Source: an uncultured Anaerolineales bacterium
Lineage (GTDB): Bacteria > Chloroflexota > Anaerolineae > Aggregatilineales > Aggregatilineaceae
Assembly: GCA_937135955.1 (NCBI GenBank)
Contig: CAKZOB010000079.1
Span: 1 to 64,000, forward strand
Reading direction: 5' to 3'
Length of the DNA stretch: 64,000 nucleotides
Both the position numbers and the translations under genes were made by a program. Of this stretch, positions 8,292-17,057 are shown piece after piece (position 1 is the stretch's first letter; each line of letters opens with the position of its first letter). The notes beneath the pieces were generated by a model that saw only the letters and a program-made list of their open reading frames with translations, did not search any database and was not told the DNA's origin.

Positions 8292-10217
8292 CTAGCCGAA
8301 ACTGGCCGGCGTGCCGGTAGGTATAGGCGGGCCAGTCTCGACGTCATCTTCGGCATTACCGTAGACGCAAGAGTTATACGATCTGCCAATCTCCACGCGG
8401 AAATCCACACTGCGGTTGGGATCGGGCTGCGCGATCACCTGCGCTTCGCTGACGCGCAGGATACGCTGCAGATCAGCCAGGGCATTTCCCTTTGCCTGTC
8501 CGGTGTAGTCGAAAACGGTCGTCAGATCGCGCAACTGTCCCGCGGGCGCGGTGCTGATCTGTGCCGCGAATCCTTCCCATGCCAGTCGGTCCCTGGCAAC
8601 ACGGTCGAAGCCAATGCCATAGCCCGACGCATCCACAATATCCACCGTCACCGTCTGGCGGCCCAGACGATTGGCCGTAGGGGGAGTCAACAGCGCGCGC
8701 ACCAGTTCCAACAGGGCGTCGCGTTTCGGCAACACCACTTCGCGCCCATCATCCGGCGTCAGGAATGTCTCATAGTGCACCCCCGGTGTCCCGCTGTAGC
8801 GGGCAATCCGGCTGATGTCCAGGCTCATCGCCAGAGGCACCAACCCCAACACATCGGTCAGGCTCATGTCAGTCTGCACGATCTCGACTGCCTCCGGCCA
8901 CAATTGCGTAACCTGGGCAAAAAGCCCCTGCTCGCGGGCCTGATACCACATCGCGCGCAGCGCGTCCATCTGACGCCGCCCGCGATCCAGATCGTTGGTC
9001 GTCTTGCGGCTGCGCACATACCACAGAGCCATGTAGGGGTCGAGCCGCTGATGACCGATTGGCAGCGTATAGTATTCCCAGTTGTCTTCCACTGTCGGAT
9101 CCAGATCGGGCGATTTGAGCCGCCAGTCGGCAATGGCACAGTCTACGCTGATCTTCAGGCCGCCCAACTCCTCAACGATGCGCATGAAGTCGTCGAAGTC
9201 CACCCGCGCGTAGTGCTCCACCTCGATCCCAAAGTTATAGCGGAAAGTCTCCTGCATCAATCCGAAACCGCCGCCAGGATAACCGCTCGACTCGCCCAAC
9301 GCATAGGCCAGGTTGATGCGATCCATGGTATGGTTGGGGATATACACGAACAAGTCGCGCGGCACATGCCACATGGCCACGGTTCCCTCGCGCCGGTTCA
9401 CCGACACGACAATAATCACGTCCGTGCGCCCTACCCCACCGCCGCTGGTGTCGCTCCCCAGCAACAGAAAGTTGGTCACATCAGGATCGTCGTCCAGCCA
9501 GGGTGCCCGCTCTGGAATAGGGACAACCGGCGTCTGCAAGGGGACAGCGTATGTCCCCTCAATCACATAGGTAGGCGTGGGCGTCGGCGGAATCGGAGAG
9601 GGGGTCAGCGTCGCCGGGACGGGTGACGGGGTTAGCGTCACCACAACAACTCCTGCAGGCGTGTTGGTCTGCACTTGAGGGATGGTTGGGCGCGGGGTGT
9701 TTGTCGGAATGGGTGTCGGTGGAAGCGGGCGCGGCGTATTTGTCGGGATGGGCGTCATCGTCGGCGTGCTCGTAGGCAACACCTGCATCTGCGCGGGCGT
9801 AAGGGTAGCTGTAACCGTCGGTGACGCCGTAGCGGTGACACTGGGCGAAGGCGTCTCAGTGGGAGTCCATGTAGCCGACGATGTCACTGTGTGGGTCGGG
9901 GTGTTGGTTGCTGTCTCCGTCGGTGTCGCGGTCGGAAAGGGCGTCGGTGGCTCCTCTTCCAGGCCCACATCAGGCAGTGGGGTCTGCACCACCATCCCGC
10001 CCTGAAGCTGATCTGGACGAAATGACGTCAGGCGCACCGCCATTGCCGTTGCAGTCGGCACAATCAGCCGGTCATAGCGTTCACGCCGATCCTGAGCGCG
10101 CAACTCGTCCCAAATCCCATTGGCTGCGTATACTGCGTAGCCCGCCAGAATCAAGGCGACAGTAACCGCAAAAAGAACGCTGAATACGGCTTTCACGACG
10201 CGCATCCCGGTTCGCAT
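8292..10217 (-). CDS. LytR-CpsA-Psr (LCP) family cell-wall polymer transferase with Thr-Pro linker
   Basis: 641 aa. An N-terminal membrane segment (about 8-30) is followed by a Thr/Pro-rich linker of roughly 150 residues (about 90-240), then the LCP domain: LLLGSD, GRTDVIIVVSVN, MWHVPRDLFV, DRINLAYALG and the DRGRRQMDALRA arginine motif. A LytR_C-type domain (TVTVDIVDASG...) forms the C-terminus. LCP enzymes transfer lipid-linked glycopolymers onto peptidoglycan outside the membrane. The linker probably spans the wall or envelope space. GAGGGAC precedes the ATG by 5 bases, and an extended -10 lies at 10259-10267. It converges with the IMPACT gene with 14 bases between. Confidence 0.93.
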   Translation of the reverse strand: MRTGMRVVKAVFSVLFAVTVALILAGYAVYAANGIWDELRAQDRRERYDRLIVPTATAMAVRLTSFRPDQLQGGMVVQTPLPDVGLEEEPPTPFPTATPTETATNTPTHTVTSSATWTPTETPSPSVTATASPTVTATLTPAQMQVLPTSTPTMTPIPTNTPRPLPPTPIPTNTPRPTIPQVQTNTPAGVVVVTLTPSPVPATLTPSPIPPTPTPTYVIEGTYAVPLQTPVVPIPERAPWLDDDPDVTNFLLLGSDTSGGGVGRTDVIIVVSVNRREGTVAMWHVPRDLFVYIPNHTMDRINLAYALGESSGYPGGGFGLMQETFRYNFGIEVEHYARVDFDDFMRIVEELGGLKISVDCAIADWRLKSPDLDPTVEDNWEYYTLPIGHQRLDPYMALWYVRSRKTTNDLDRGRRQMDALRAMWYQAREQGLFAQVTQLWPEAVEIVQTDMSLTDVLGLVPLAMSLDISRIARYSGTPGVHYETFLTPDDGREVVLPKRDALLELVRALLTPPTANRLGRQTVTVDIVDASGYGIGFDRVARDRLAWEGFAAQISTAPAGQLRDLTTVFDYTGQAKGNALADLQRILRVSEAQVIAQPDPNRSVDFRVEIGRSYNSCVYGNAEDDVETGPPIPTGTPASFG

Positions 10218-10258
10218 ACGTCCCTCGTCTCAACCATCTCGGCGATCCCGAAGCGCCA

Positions 10259-10267
10259 AGTATACCA
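10259..10267 (-). promoter_or_regulatory. Extended -10 promoter element of the LCP gene
   Basis: On the minus strand TGGTATACT, an extended -10 (TGn plus TATACT), lies about 40 bases before the LCP start codon. No good -35 is seen at 17 bases, as is common for extended -10 promoters. Confidence 0.55.
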
Positions 10268-10362
10268 GAAGAACAGCGGGCTGCACCCGTCCAACTGTGC
10301 CGCTTGCCCTACGTCCCCATGACGTTTCGCTGGCTCTCCCTTCCGAGCGCCATAGAACGTGT

Positions 10363-10368
10363 TACAAT
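10363..10368 (+). promoter_or_regulatory. -10 element before the GT2 gene
   Basis: TACAAT, with only a weak -35. Transcription would begin near 10375, which excludes the longer upstream reading of the next gene and supports its GTG start at 10408. Confidence 0.45.
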
Positions 10369-10407
10369 GCAGACGAATCAGAACTCTTGCAGTTGCGCAG
10401 GAACACT

Positions 10408-11319
10408 GTGGAACAACCGACTTCAGCCAATCACCACCCGCGTATAGCGGTGATCGCCGCCTTCAACGAGGACCGCTTCATCGGCAGCGTCGTGCTCAAG
10501 ACCCGCCGCTATGTGGATCATGTCATTGTGGTTGATGACGGTTCGCAGGATCAGACAGCTACCGTCGCCGCAGAGGCGGGAGCGATCGTGCTGCGACACG
10601 ATCACAACCAGGGCAAGGCGCAGGCGGTCAACACCGGCCTGCGCAAAGCGCGCGAAATGAATGCAGCTTTGGTGATATTGATTGATGCCGATGGTCAGCA
10701 CGACCCTGCCGAGATCCCTGCTCTCATCGCTCCTATCGAGGCTGGGGCCGCCGATATGGTCGTCGGCTCGCGCTTCCTCGGCGTGCGCAACCGCATCCCA
10801 CGCTGGCGCATCCTGGGCCAACACGCCCTGACCCTGGTGACCAACATGGCTTCTGGCGTGACCATCACCGACTCACAGAGTGGCTTCCGGGCGCTTTCTC
10901 AGCGCGCCATCAATGCCATGACCTTCCGCCCCGAAGGCGGCTTCTCACTGGAATCGGAGATGCAGTTCCTGGCGCAACAACATCATCTGACCATCCGCGA
11001 AGTACCGGTCAGTGTCACCTATGCTGAGCGTCCCAAGCGCAATCCGCTTGGTCATGGACTGCAAGTGCTCAACGGTATTGTTGTGCTCGTCAGCCAGCAC
11101 CGCCCGCTCGTCTTTTTCGGTGTGCCCGGCATTCTGATTCTGTTGGCAGGCATCTTGCTAGGAGTGGTAGTGGTACAGCGCTACAACGCCTATCAGACAC
11201 TGGCCGTCGGGACAGCGTTGATCAGCCTGCTGCTGTCTCTCATCGGCATTCAGACGCTTTTCACTGGTATCATCCTGCACTCGATCCGTGCTCTCCTGAC
11301 TCCTGGTGACCGCGAATGA
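10408..11319 (+). CDS. Family 2 glycosyltransferase, polyprenyl-phosphate sugar synthase-like, with two C-terminal membrane segments
   Basis: 303 aa. The GT-A domain shows VIAAFNE, IVVDDGSQDQT, the metal-binding LIDADGQHD (DxD-type) and MVVGSRFL, then SGFRALS. This is the DPM1/GtrB-like group that loads a sugar onto a polyprenyl phosphate. Two C-terminal hydrophobic segments (about 225-250 and 262-290) anchor it in the membrane. The frame is open from 10297, but a -10 at 10363 and AGGA at 10399-10402 before GTG 10408 favour this shorter start. It is 15 bases before an ABC ATPase gene, so the two are likely co-transcribed. The sugar and lipid substrates cannot be told. Confidence 0.9.
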   Translation: MEQPTSANHHPRIAVIAAFNEDRFIGSVVLKTRRYVDHVIVVDDGSQDQTATVAAEAGAIVLRHDHNQGKAQAVNTGLRKAREMNAALVILIDADGQHDPAEIPALIAPIEAGAADMVVGSRFLGVRNRIPRWRILGQHALTLVTNMASGVTITDSQSGFRALSQRAINAMTFRPEGGFSLESEMQFLAQQHHLTIREVPVSVTYAERPKRNPLGHGLQVLNGIVVLVSQHRPLVFFGVPGILILLAGILLGVVVVQRYNAYQTLAVGTALISLLLSLIGIQTLFTGIILHSIRALLTPGDRE

Positions 11320-11334
11320 GGCCAGGGATGACCT

Positions 11335-12504
11335 ATGCCTACGATCGTCTTGCGCCATGTGTATAAGAGCTACGAACGGGAAGAACTGATCCTATTGGGA
11401 CGCCGCGAGGCTCCCCCTGTCAATTCTCCCGCCCGCGGCCCTGCCCCCTCAGCACCCCATGCACCAGGGCACGCAGACACTCCAGAAAGTACCAACGCGC
11501 TGGATGACCTTTCCCTCACCATCCGCAACGGAGAGACCCTCAGCATTCTCGGGCCTTCAGGGTGCGGCAAGACCACCCTGCTGAAGGTGATCGCTGGCCT
11601 GCTCAAGCCCGATTCTGGAGAAATAACCTACGACGGTGTTCCCCTGGAAGACATCCCCATGGCCGAGCGCGGTATTGGCATGGTCTTCCAGAATTATGCC
11701 CTCTACCCCCATATGGAGGCGCGCGAGAATATCGGCTTCTACGACATCGTCCGCCGCCAACCAGAGAAGATTCCGGAGCGCATTCAGCATATTGTGGAGG
11801 TCATGGGTGTTGAGGTGCGACACCTGCTCAGTCGTAAACCACCCACCCTTTCCGGCGGAGAGCAGCAGCGGGTAGCAGTAGCGCGTTGTCTGGCCCGCGA
11901 GCCTAAGATTTTTCTGTTCGATGAGCCGCTTTCCAATCTCGATGCCAAGCTGCGCGTCGAAACACGGATGCAGCTCAACCGCCTGCTGCGCCATTACCAG
12001 ATCACTTCGGTCTACGTCACGCACGACCAGACGGAAGCGATCGCCCTGGCACACCGCATCGCCATCATGCGCGCGGGCCGGATCGAGCAGGTCGGCACCG
12101 CGCAGACCCTTTACAACGCCCCTGTCAACGCCTTTGTAGCGCAGTTTTTCGGCACGCCGCCCATGAACCTGTTTCTGGGCCACGTCTACGGCAACACCTG
12201 GGAAGGCAAGAGCTTCTCGGTGTCGTCCATCCGCCCCGGCCTGCGTCAGGGTCAGTCGGTATGGCTGGGGATTCGCCCGGAGCACATCGAGCCGGCGTCA
12301 TCCGGCATTGTTGGACAGGTCGAGTTTGTCGAACCGCTGCTCAGCCAGCAATCCCAACTGGTACACGTGAAGCTGGCTGGGCAACAGTGCGTTGTGCGCC
12401 TGTCCCTGGCCCATCAGATTCACCCTGGGGACACCTTCACCATGCGCTTTCCATCGGAGCATCTCTACTTCTTCGACCGCGACACCGGCGCGCGCATCGG
12501 CTGA
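11335..12504 (+). CDS. MalK/UgpC-type ABC transporter ATPase with Pro/Ala-rich insertion
   Basis: 389 aa. Walker A GPSGCGKTT, Q-loop VFQNYALYPH, signature LSGGEQQRVAVARCLA, Walker B IFLFDEPLSNLD and the H-loop YVTHDQTEA are all intact, followed by a TOBE domain with LGIRPEH. This is the carbohydrate-uptake (CUT1) ATPase type. An insertion of about 30 residues rich in Pro, Ala and Gly (about residues 22-52) interrupts the N-terminal beta strands before the ALDDLSL segment; I know of no such insertion in standard MalK. No permease or binding-protein gene is adjacent, so its transporter partner is unknown. The 15-base gap from the glycosyltransferase gene suggests an operon. Confidence 0.9.
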   Translation: MPTIVLRHVYKSYEREELILLGRREAPPVNSPARGPAPSAPHAPGHADTPESTNALDDLSLTIRNGETLSILGPSGCGKTTLLKVIAGLLKPDSGEITYDGVPLEDIPMAERGIGMVFQNYALYPHMEARENIGFYDIVRRQPEKIPERIQHIVEVMGVEVRHLLSRKPPTLSGGEQQRVAVARCLAREPKIFLFDEPLSNLDAKLRVETRMQLNRLLRHYQITSVYVTHDQTEAIALAHRIAIMRAGRIEQVGTAQTLYNAPVNAFVAQFFGTPPMNLFLGHVYGNTWEGKSFSVSSIRPGLRQGQSVWLGIRPEHIEPASSGIVGQVEFVEPLLSQQSQLVHVKLAGQQCVVRLSLAHQIHPGDTFTMRFPSEHLYFFDRDTGARIG

Positions 12505-12526
12505 CGGGTGACCGTTTGCTTCTCGT

Positions 12527-15500
12527 TCATTCGTAACGCAACACATGCAGCGGTTTTTCGCGCATCGCCCCCCATGCCGAAAGCATGGCCGCGCCAATAG
12601 CCACACCGATCGACAGCAGCATCAACCATCCCAGAGTCCCGAATTCGATGACGCGGCGCATGTCTTCGGGCGAGGGTGTCGCCAGCACGACTACGACCGT
12701 CACCACCAGCCCTACCCCGCCGCCGATTAGGCCCGCCAGCAAGCCAATCAGGCCGTTTTCTACCAGCAACATGGCCAGCGCACGCCAGCCCTTCAGCCCG
12801 ATGGCTTTCATCACCGCGATCTGACGACGCCGCTCCTGGACAGCGAGCGCCACCGTGTTAGCAATGATCGCAGTCCCCGCCACCAGCGCGAGCCACGCCA
12901 CCAGGGTAGGAATGGCATTGAGCTGCTCCAGCAGACTCTGAGCAAGCTGCGTCAGAGCATCGAGTTCAAAGGTGATCACACCTGGCACCTGTGCCAGGGC
13001 TACCATCACCTGATCCATATAGCGCGGGTCGCTCTCGTCCACCAGGGCGATCGTGGCCGTGCCTTGCGGCTTGACTGTGTCGGGCAACGTGCCGGGCGGC
13101 AACACCGATAGATTGCCCATTTCTTCCAGGCCCGTCTGTTCCGACTGACGCGACACAATCCCCACGACGCGAAACTGCAACAGCACGTCGTCGCCCTGGC
13201 CCAGCCCATTTTCGAAGAGGAATTGCAAACTGTCCCCGGTCTTGATGTCCAGCCACTCTGTCACAAACGACTCGCGCAACATGATCCGATGTTGCCCCTC
13301 GTCACCGGGCATCAAGGGGCGCCCATTCACCATCTTGTAAGACGGCATGTCGTCCAGCGTTTCGCGCTCGATCAGCCCCAGAGGGATGCCACGCTCCATC
13401 TCCTCAAACTCAATCTCTTCGTCAGGCTCAGAACGCCCGTCGCGTCTCCAACGAGATCGTACATCCTCCCCGTTGAGCGCTACCAGCACGCCACGGTAGG
13501 TCGTCACCTGCGAGTAGCCCAGCACGCCTTCGGATGCCTCCAGAATGGCAGCCACCTCTGGCCCATGGCTGGCAGTACGATCGGCGATGAGCAGGTTACC
13601 TTCGACTGTCTCTCCCAGTTGTATCTCCAGGATATGGCTGACCGCCCCGGCGGTGAGCGTCACCAGACTCAAGCCAGCCACGCCCACGCTCAGGCCCAGC
13701 AAGGTCAAAGCCACACGTGCCCGTCGCCCGGCCAGTTCGCGCAAGACCAACCGTGCGTCGGCCCGGTAGTTCCGTTGCAAGAGTATCCACCAGCCCAGAA
13801 ATGTAGCTCCGGCCACACTCCCTGTCACTGCGGCGACGGGCCATGCGAACCGTCCCGCCAGCCAGACACTGGCGGCTATAGCTCCTGTTCCCAGCAACAA
13901 CGCCGAGAGATGCCGCGCCGGGTCGCGGTCGCGTGCCTGCCGCCAGATGACCTTTTCTGCGCGCGCCGCGACAACTGGATGACCATCCCTGCGCCGCTTT
14001 CCCCACATGATCAGGCCAATGATCCCCGTGATCCCTGCCGACGCCACCTCCAGCCCACGCCCGGCCATAGTGCTGGCGACCGCGCCACCTGTGGCCAGCG
14101 CAACCAGAAGCAGGCTGGCCACGCCAGTCATCAGCGCGGGGGGCATTCTGGACGCCAGCCACACCAGCAGCCAGTAGCCCAGGTAGACCGCTGCCAGAAC
14201 GGCCAGCGCTCCCTCGACCAGCACAACGCCTGTAGAGAACGAAGTCAGTGTCCGCCACAGGGAGGTGTGACCCAGCAGGCTTTCCAGCGCCATGCCTGAG
14301 ATTGCTCCGGCAAAGCCTCCGACCGTCATCCCCGACGTTGTCAGCGCGAGCGCCCGCGCCGCCCGCTGCGCATACCGACGGATCAGCCAGGCTACCCCCA
14401 ACGTCAGCACCAGCCAGGTCAGTGACCAGGCAAGCTCACCGCGTCGCAACGCACTCACTATGGAAGAGGCAGGTTGGTCATCCCCTATGCCAAATGGACA
14501 CCAGACGGCGCTGAGGATAAGCACGATCGCCGAGGCGACCGCCGCTCCGATAGCCAGCGCACCGTAGCCCCACAATATTTGCGCAACGATGCCCCGTAGC
14601 TTTGCCGTGTATTTACTTTGGGATGCAGTGAGGACTGGGCCACGCCGGTTGGCGAGAATCGCTCCGGCAAACAGCCCGATCAAGCCGCCTCCGCCAGCCA
14701 GCATGATTTCGGGGCCGAACGAAAGCGCATCTTCGACGATGGAGCTAACCAAGAAGCCCAACACCACGATCATGCCAGTAATGACCAGCAATGTCTGCAC
14801 CAGCCCCGCCGGTGGCATCTCCGCGTCGTTCGGACGAAGCACAATCGCCGGACGCACCTGCCCTGCGATCAGGGTGGGCATGAAGCCAAACAGCGTGGTC
14901 ATGATCACGCCCAGGAACAACCCGCTGATCATTGCAGCCGGATAGAGCCGCCATTCGAGCGTCAGCGCAAAGGCTTCCTCCCCGACTCCACGCACCAGAT
15001 AGCTGAGTACCACCCCCACCCCTGCTCCGATGACGCTGCCAATGAGTCCCATCAGCAGTGCCTCGACCAGGAACAGCAAGGTGACGCGGTACGCCTTCAG
15101 CCCCAAAGTCTTCAGCACAGCGATCTCCAGCATGCGCCGGTTGACCACTACCAGCATGGTGTTGACAATGCCGATCCCACCAATCAGCAGCGATGATAGA
15201 CCAATGGTCAGGATCATGTCGTCAATCACGCCGGCAACCTCGGTGTTTTCTTCGGCCAGCTCCGGCACGGTGGAACGGCTTAATTGCTCATCAAACGACG
15301 ATTCGCTACCCAATCGTCTTTGCAGATAGGTGACCAGGCTCTCTTCAACCTGCCCAATATCACGGCCCAGAGGGACTTTAACAAACACCTGGTCGGGCAG
15401 AACCGGCTCATTTAGCCACCGCAAATCCTCCAAAGGCAGATAGACATATAGCCCCAGGAACGCCGCCGAAGGAAGGGTGAGCACTGTTTCGGCAGATGTT

Positions 15501-16189
15501 GGCGCAATGCCGCGTACTTCATAAGTGGTACCAGATGCCCCAAGGCGCACCCTGTCCCCCACTTGCAACCCCAGGCTGGACGCACGTGCCAGCCCAGTCG
15601 AGATCACCAGTGGGCGCGGGTCTTCCGGCGTCCCCTGAGCTTCACGGTCGGCCAACAAAACGTCGGCAAGCGTTGCGCCTGCTGGTTCGCGCAAGACGAT
15701 GCGATCGTAGAAAGGGTACGTTTCCGGCTCGATGAACAGCGCGACAACTGTCTGCGCCGTCACTTCCTCCCCATCCACGACCTGGCGCAAAGGCCATGCC
15801 CCAAACAGGCGCGCGAAAGACAGCGCCACTCCTTCTTCCGTTGCCCAGGCCCGAAATGCCTCTACCGCCTGCTGGTTGAACAGCGGTAGCTGCTGACCGC
15901 TCAGAGTCGTCAGCTCAGGCACCTGGCGCGTTGCATATACTCGGATGTCGCCGCGGTTGATCTGCGCCAGGTTGGTGGTCAGTTCGTCCCCCACCATGAA
16001 CGCCAGCGAACGCAATGCCACCACCGCGCTCACGCCAGTCACCACACAGATCAGCGCGAAAACCGTCCGTGTCCGATTACGCCACATATCGCGCAACGAG
16101 TGGTGCAGCGCAAAGCGCAGGAAGCGCATCAGACCGCTCAGAAAAACTCTGCTCTCCTTCATCATCCGCTCAACCGACAATCCGCCCAT
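12527..16189 (-). CDS. Giant MacB/FtsX-type ABC transporter permease with two FtsX modules
   Basis: 1220 aa. An N-terminal membrane helix after RNRTRTVFALICVVTGV and an extracytoplasmic MacB_PCD-like domain lead to the first FtsX helices (about 310-450). A middle region of about 300 residues with many additional hydrophobic segments follows (about 460-800). A second module begins near RARVALTLLGLSVGVAGL and ends with FtsX helices (about 1050-1220). Such permeases work with a LolD/MacB-type ATPase to move or extract lipoproteins, peptides or lipids, or to drive extracytoplasmic enzymes. The matching ATPase gene overlaps it by 20 bases. A second possible start is the ATG at 16165. The extended middle region is the odd part. 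Confidence 0.88.
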   Translation of the reverse strand: MGGLSVERMMKESRVFLSGLMRFLRFALHHSLRDMWRNRTRTVFALICVVTGVSAVVALRSLAFMVGDELTTNLAQINRGDIRVYATRQVPELTTLSGQQLPLFNQQAVEAFRAWATEEGVALSFARLFGAWPLRQVVDGEEVTAQTVVALFIEPETYPFYDRIVLREPAGATLADVLLADREAQGTPEDPRPLVISTGLARASSLGLQVGDRVRLGASGTTYEVRGIAPTSAETVLTLPSAAFLGLYVYLPLEDLRWLNEPVLPDQVFVKVPLGRDIGQVEESLVTYLQRRLGSESSFDEQLSRSTVPELAEENTEVAGVIDDMILTIGLSSLLIGGIGIVNTMLVVVNRRMLEIAVLKTLGLKAYRVTLLFLVEALLMGLIGSVIGAGVGVVLSYLVRGVGEEAFALTLEWRLYPAAMISGLFLGVIMTTLFGFMPTLIAGQVRPAIVLRPNDAEMPPAGLVQTLLVITGMIVVLGFLVSSIVEDALSFGPEIMLAGGGGLIGLFAGAILANRRGPVLTASQSKYTAKLRGIVAQILWGYGALAIGAAVASAIVLILSAVWCPFGIGDDQPASSIVSALRRGELAWSLTWLVLTLGVAWLIRRYAQRAARALALTTSGMTVGGFAGAISGMALESLLGHTSLWRTLTSFSTGVVLVEGALAVLAAVYLGYWLLVWLASRMPPALMTGVASLLLVALATGGAVASTMAGRGLEVASAGITGIIGLIMWGKRRRDGHPVVAARAEKVIWRQARDRDPARHLSALLLGTGAIAASVWLAGRFAWPVAAVTGSVAGATFLGWWILLQRNYRADARLVLRELAGRRARVALTLLGLSVGVAGLSLVTLTAGAVSHILEIQLGETVEGNLLIADRTASHGPEVAAILEASEGVLGYSQVTTYRGVLVALNGEDVRSRWRRDGRSEPDEEIEFEEMERGIPLGLIERETLDDMPSYKMVNGRPLMPGDEGQHRIMLRESFVTEWLDIKTGDSLQFLFENGLGQGDDVLLQFRVVGIVSRQSEQTGLEEMGNLSVLPPGTLPDTVKPQGTATIALVDESDPRYMDQVMVALAQVPGVITFELDALTQLAQSLLEQLNAIPTLVAWLALVAGTAIIANTVALAVQERRRQIAVMKAIGLKGWRALAMLLVENGLIGLLAGLIGGGVGLVVTVVVVLATPSPEDMRRVIEFGTLGWLMLLSIGVAIGAAMLSAWGAMREKPLHVLRYE

Positions 16190-16865
16190 CCACCAGTGTC
16201 ACCTGGCGATCCATCTTTCTTGCCAGCGCTGGATCGTGCGTCACCAGCACGACCGTAGTGCCTGTCTCGCGCCATACGTCGCGCAGCGCCTGGATCACGA
16301 CCGCTGCCGCCTCCGAGTCCAGGTTTCCTGTTGGCTCGTCCGCCAGCAACAAGGGTGGATTGTTGGCCAGCGCCCGCGCAATGGCCACGCGCTGCTGCTG
16401 CCCGCCCGAAAGTTCCATAGGCCGGTGATGCAGGCGATCTCCCAGGCCCAGCAGTTCCAGCAACTCGCGGGCACGCTTCTCCGGATCAAACTTCGGGTAA
16501 CGGGCAAACTGTATGGGTAAGGCCACGTTCTCCAGAGCCGTCAGCGTCGGGATGAGATTGAAGAACTGGAACACGAAGCCGATCTTCTCATTACGAACTT
16601 CGGTGAGCCTGCCCTCGCTCATATATGTGATGTCAATCCCGTCAATCTCAATGCGCCCGGCGGTTGGCCTGTCCAGGCCGCCAATGAGACCCAACAGGGT
16701 GCTCTTACCACTGCCGGATGGCCCTACAATGCCCACCATCTCGTTAGCGTAGATATCCAGGTCTATGCCGCGTAGCGCGCGCACCACCACACTGCCGAGG
16801 TTGAATTCTTTGGTCAGCCCTTCAGTGTGCAGCACAACCCGCCGCGATCCATTCAACTGTGTCAT
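16170..16865 (-). CDS. LolD/MacB-type ABC transporter ATPase
   Basis: 231 aa. Walker A GPSGSGKST, Q-loop VFQFFNLIPTLTALENV, signature LSGGQQQRVAIARAL, Walker B LLLADEPTGNLDSE and H-loop LVTHDPALA; the QFFNLIPTLTALENV and EPTGNLDS forms are typical of the LolD/MacB/FtsE branch. An upstream ATG at 16946 would add 27 residues, but the ATG at 16865 has GGAGCAGAGG just ahead and begins where the family begins. It is followed by, and overlaps, the two-module FtsX permease gene, and the two make one transporter. Confidence 0.95.
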   Translation of the reverse strand: MTQLNGSRRVVLHTEGLTKEFNLGSVVVRALRGIDLDIYANEMVGIVGPSGSGKSTLLGLIGGLDRPTAGRIEIDGIDITYMSEGRLTEVRNEKIGFVFQFFNLIPTLTALENVALPIQFARYPKFDPEKRARELLELLGLGDRLHHRPMELSGGQQQRVAIARALANNPPLLLADEPTGNLDSEAAAVVIQALRDVWRETGTTVVLVTHDPALARKMDRQVTLVDGRIVG

Positions 16866-16990
16866 CCGAACCTCTGCTCCTGCAAGCAGTACATCACACA
16901 CTACTTGCCTTGTGACGATCTTAAGATAATTTGCGCCTTCTGCCACAAATACTGCTAGCCTGCGTTTACCTTACGTCCCTCTTGCAGCCA

Positions 16991-17019
16991 TTGACCCTCA
17001 CCGCAAACGTTGCTATTCT
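16991..17019 (+). promoter_or_regulatory. Sigma70-type promoter of the L,D-transpeptidase gene
   Basis: TTGACC at 16991-16996 and TATTCT at 17014-17019 with a 17-base spacer. The predicted transcript starts near 17026, which rules out the longer TTG-initiated frame beginning at 17010. Confidence 0.65.
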
Positions 17020-17057
17020 CTTCCAGAGATGTCCGCTTCAGTGAGCATTGGCTTGCC

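Noticed and set aside
13223-14299. Plus-strand frame of 358 codons inside the FtsX permease gene
   Set aside because: Its composition (many His, Gln, Pro) and lack of a ribosome binding site mark it as the antisense shadow of a clear membrane protein.
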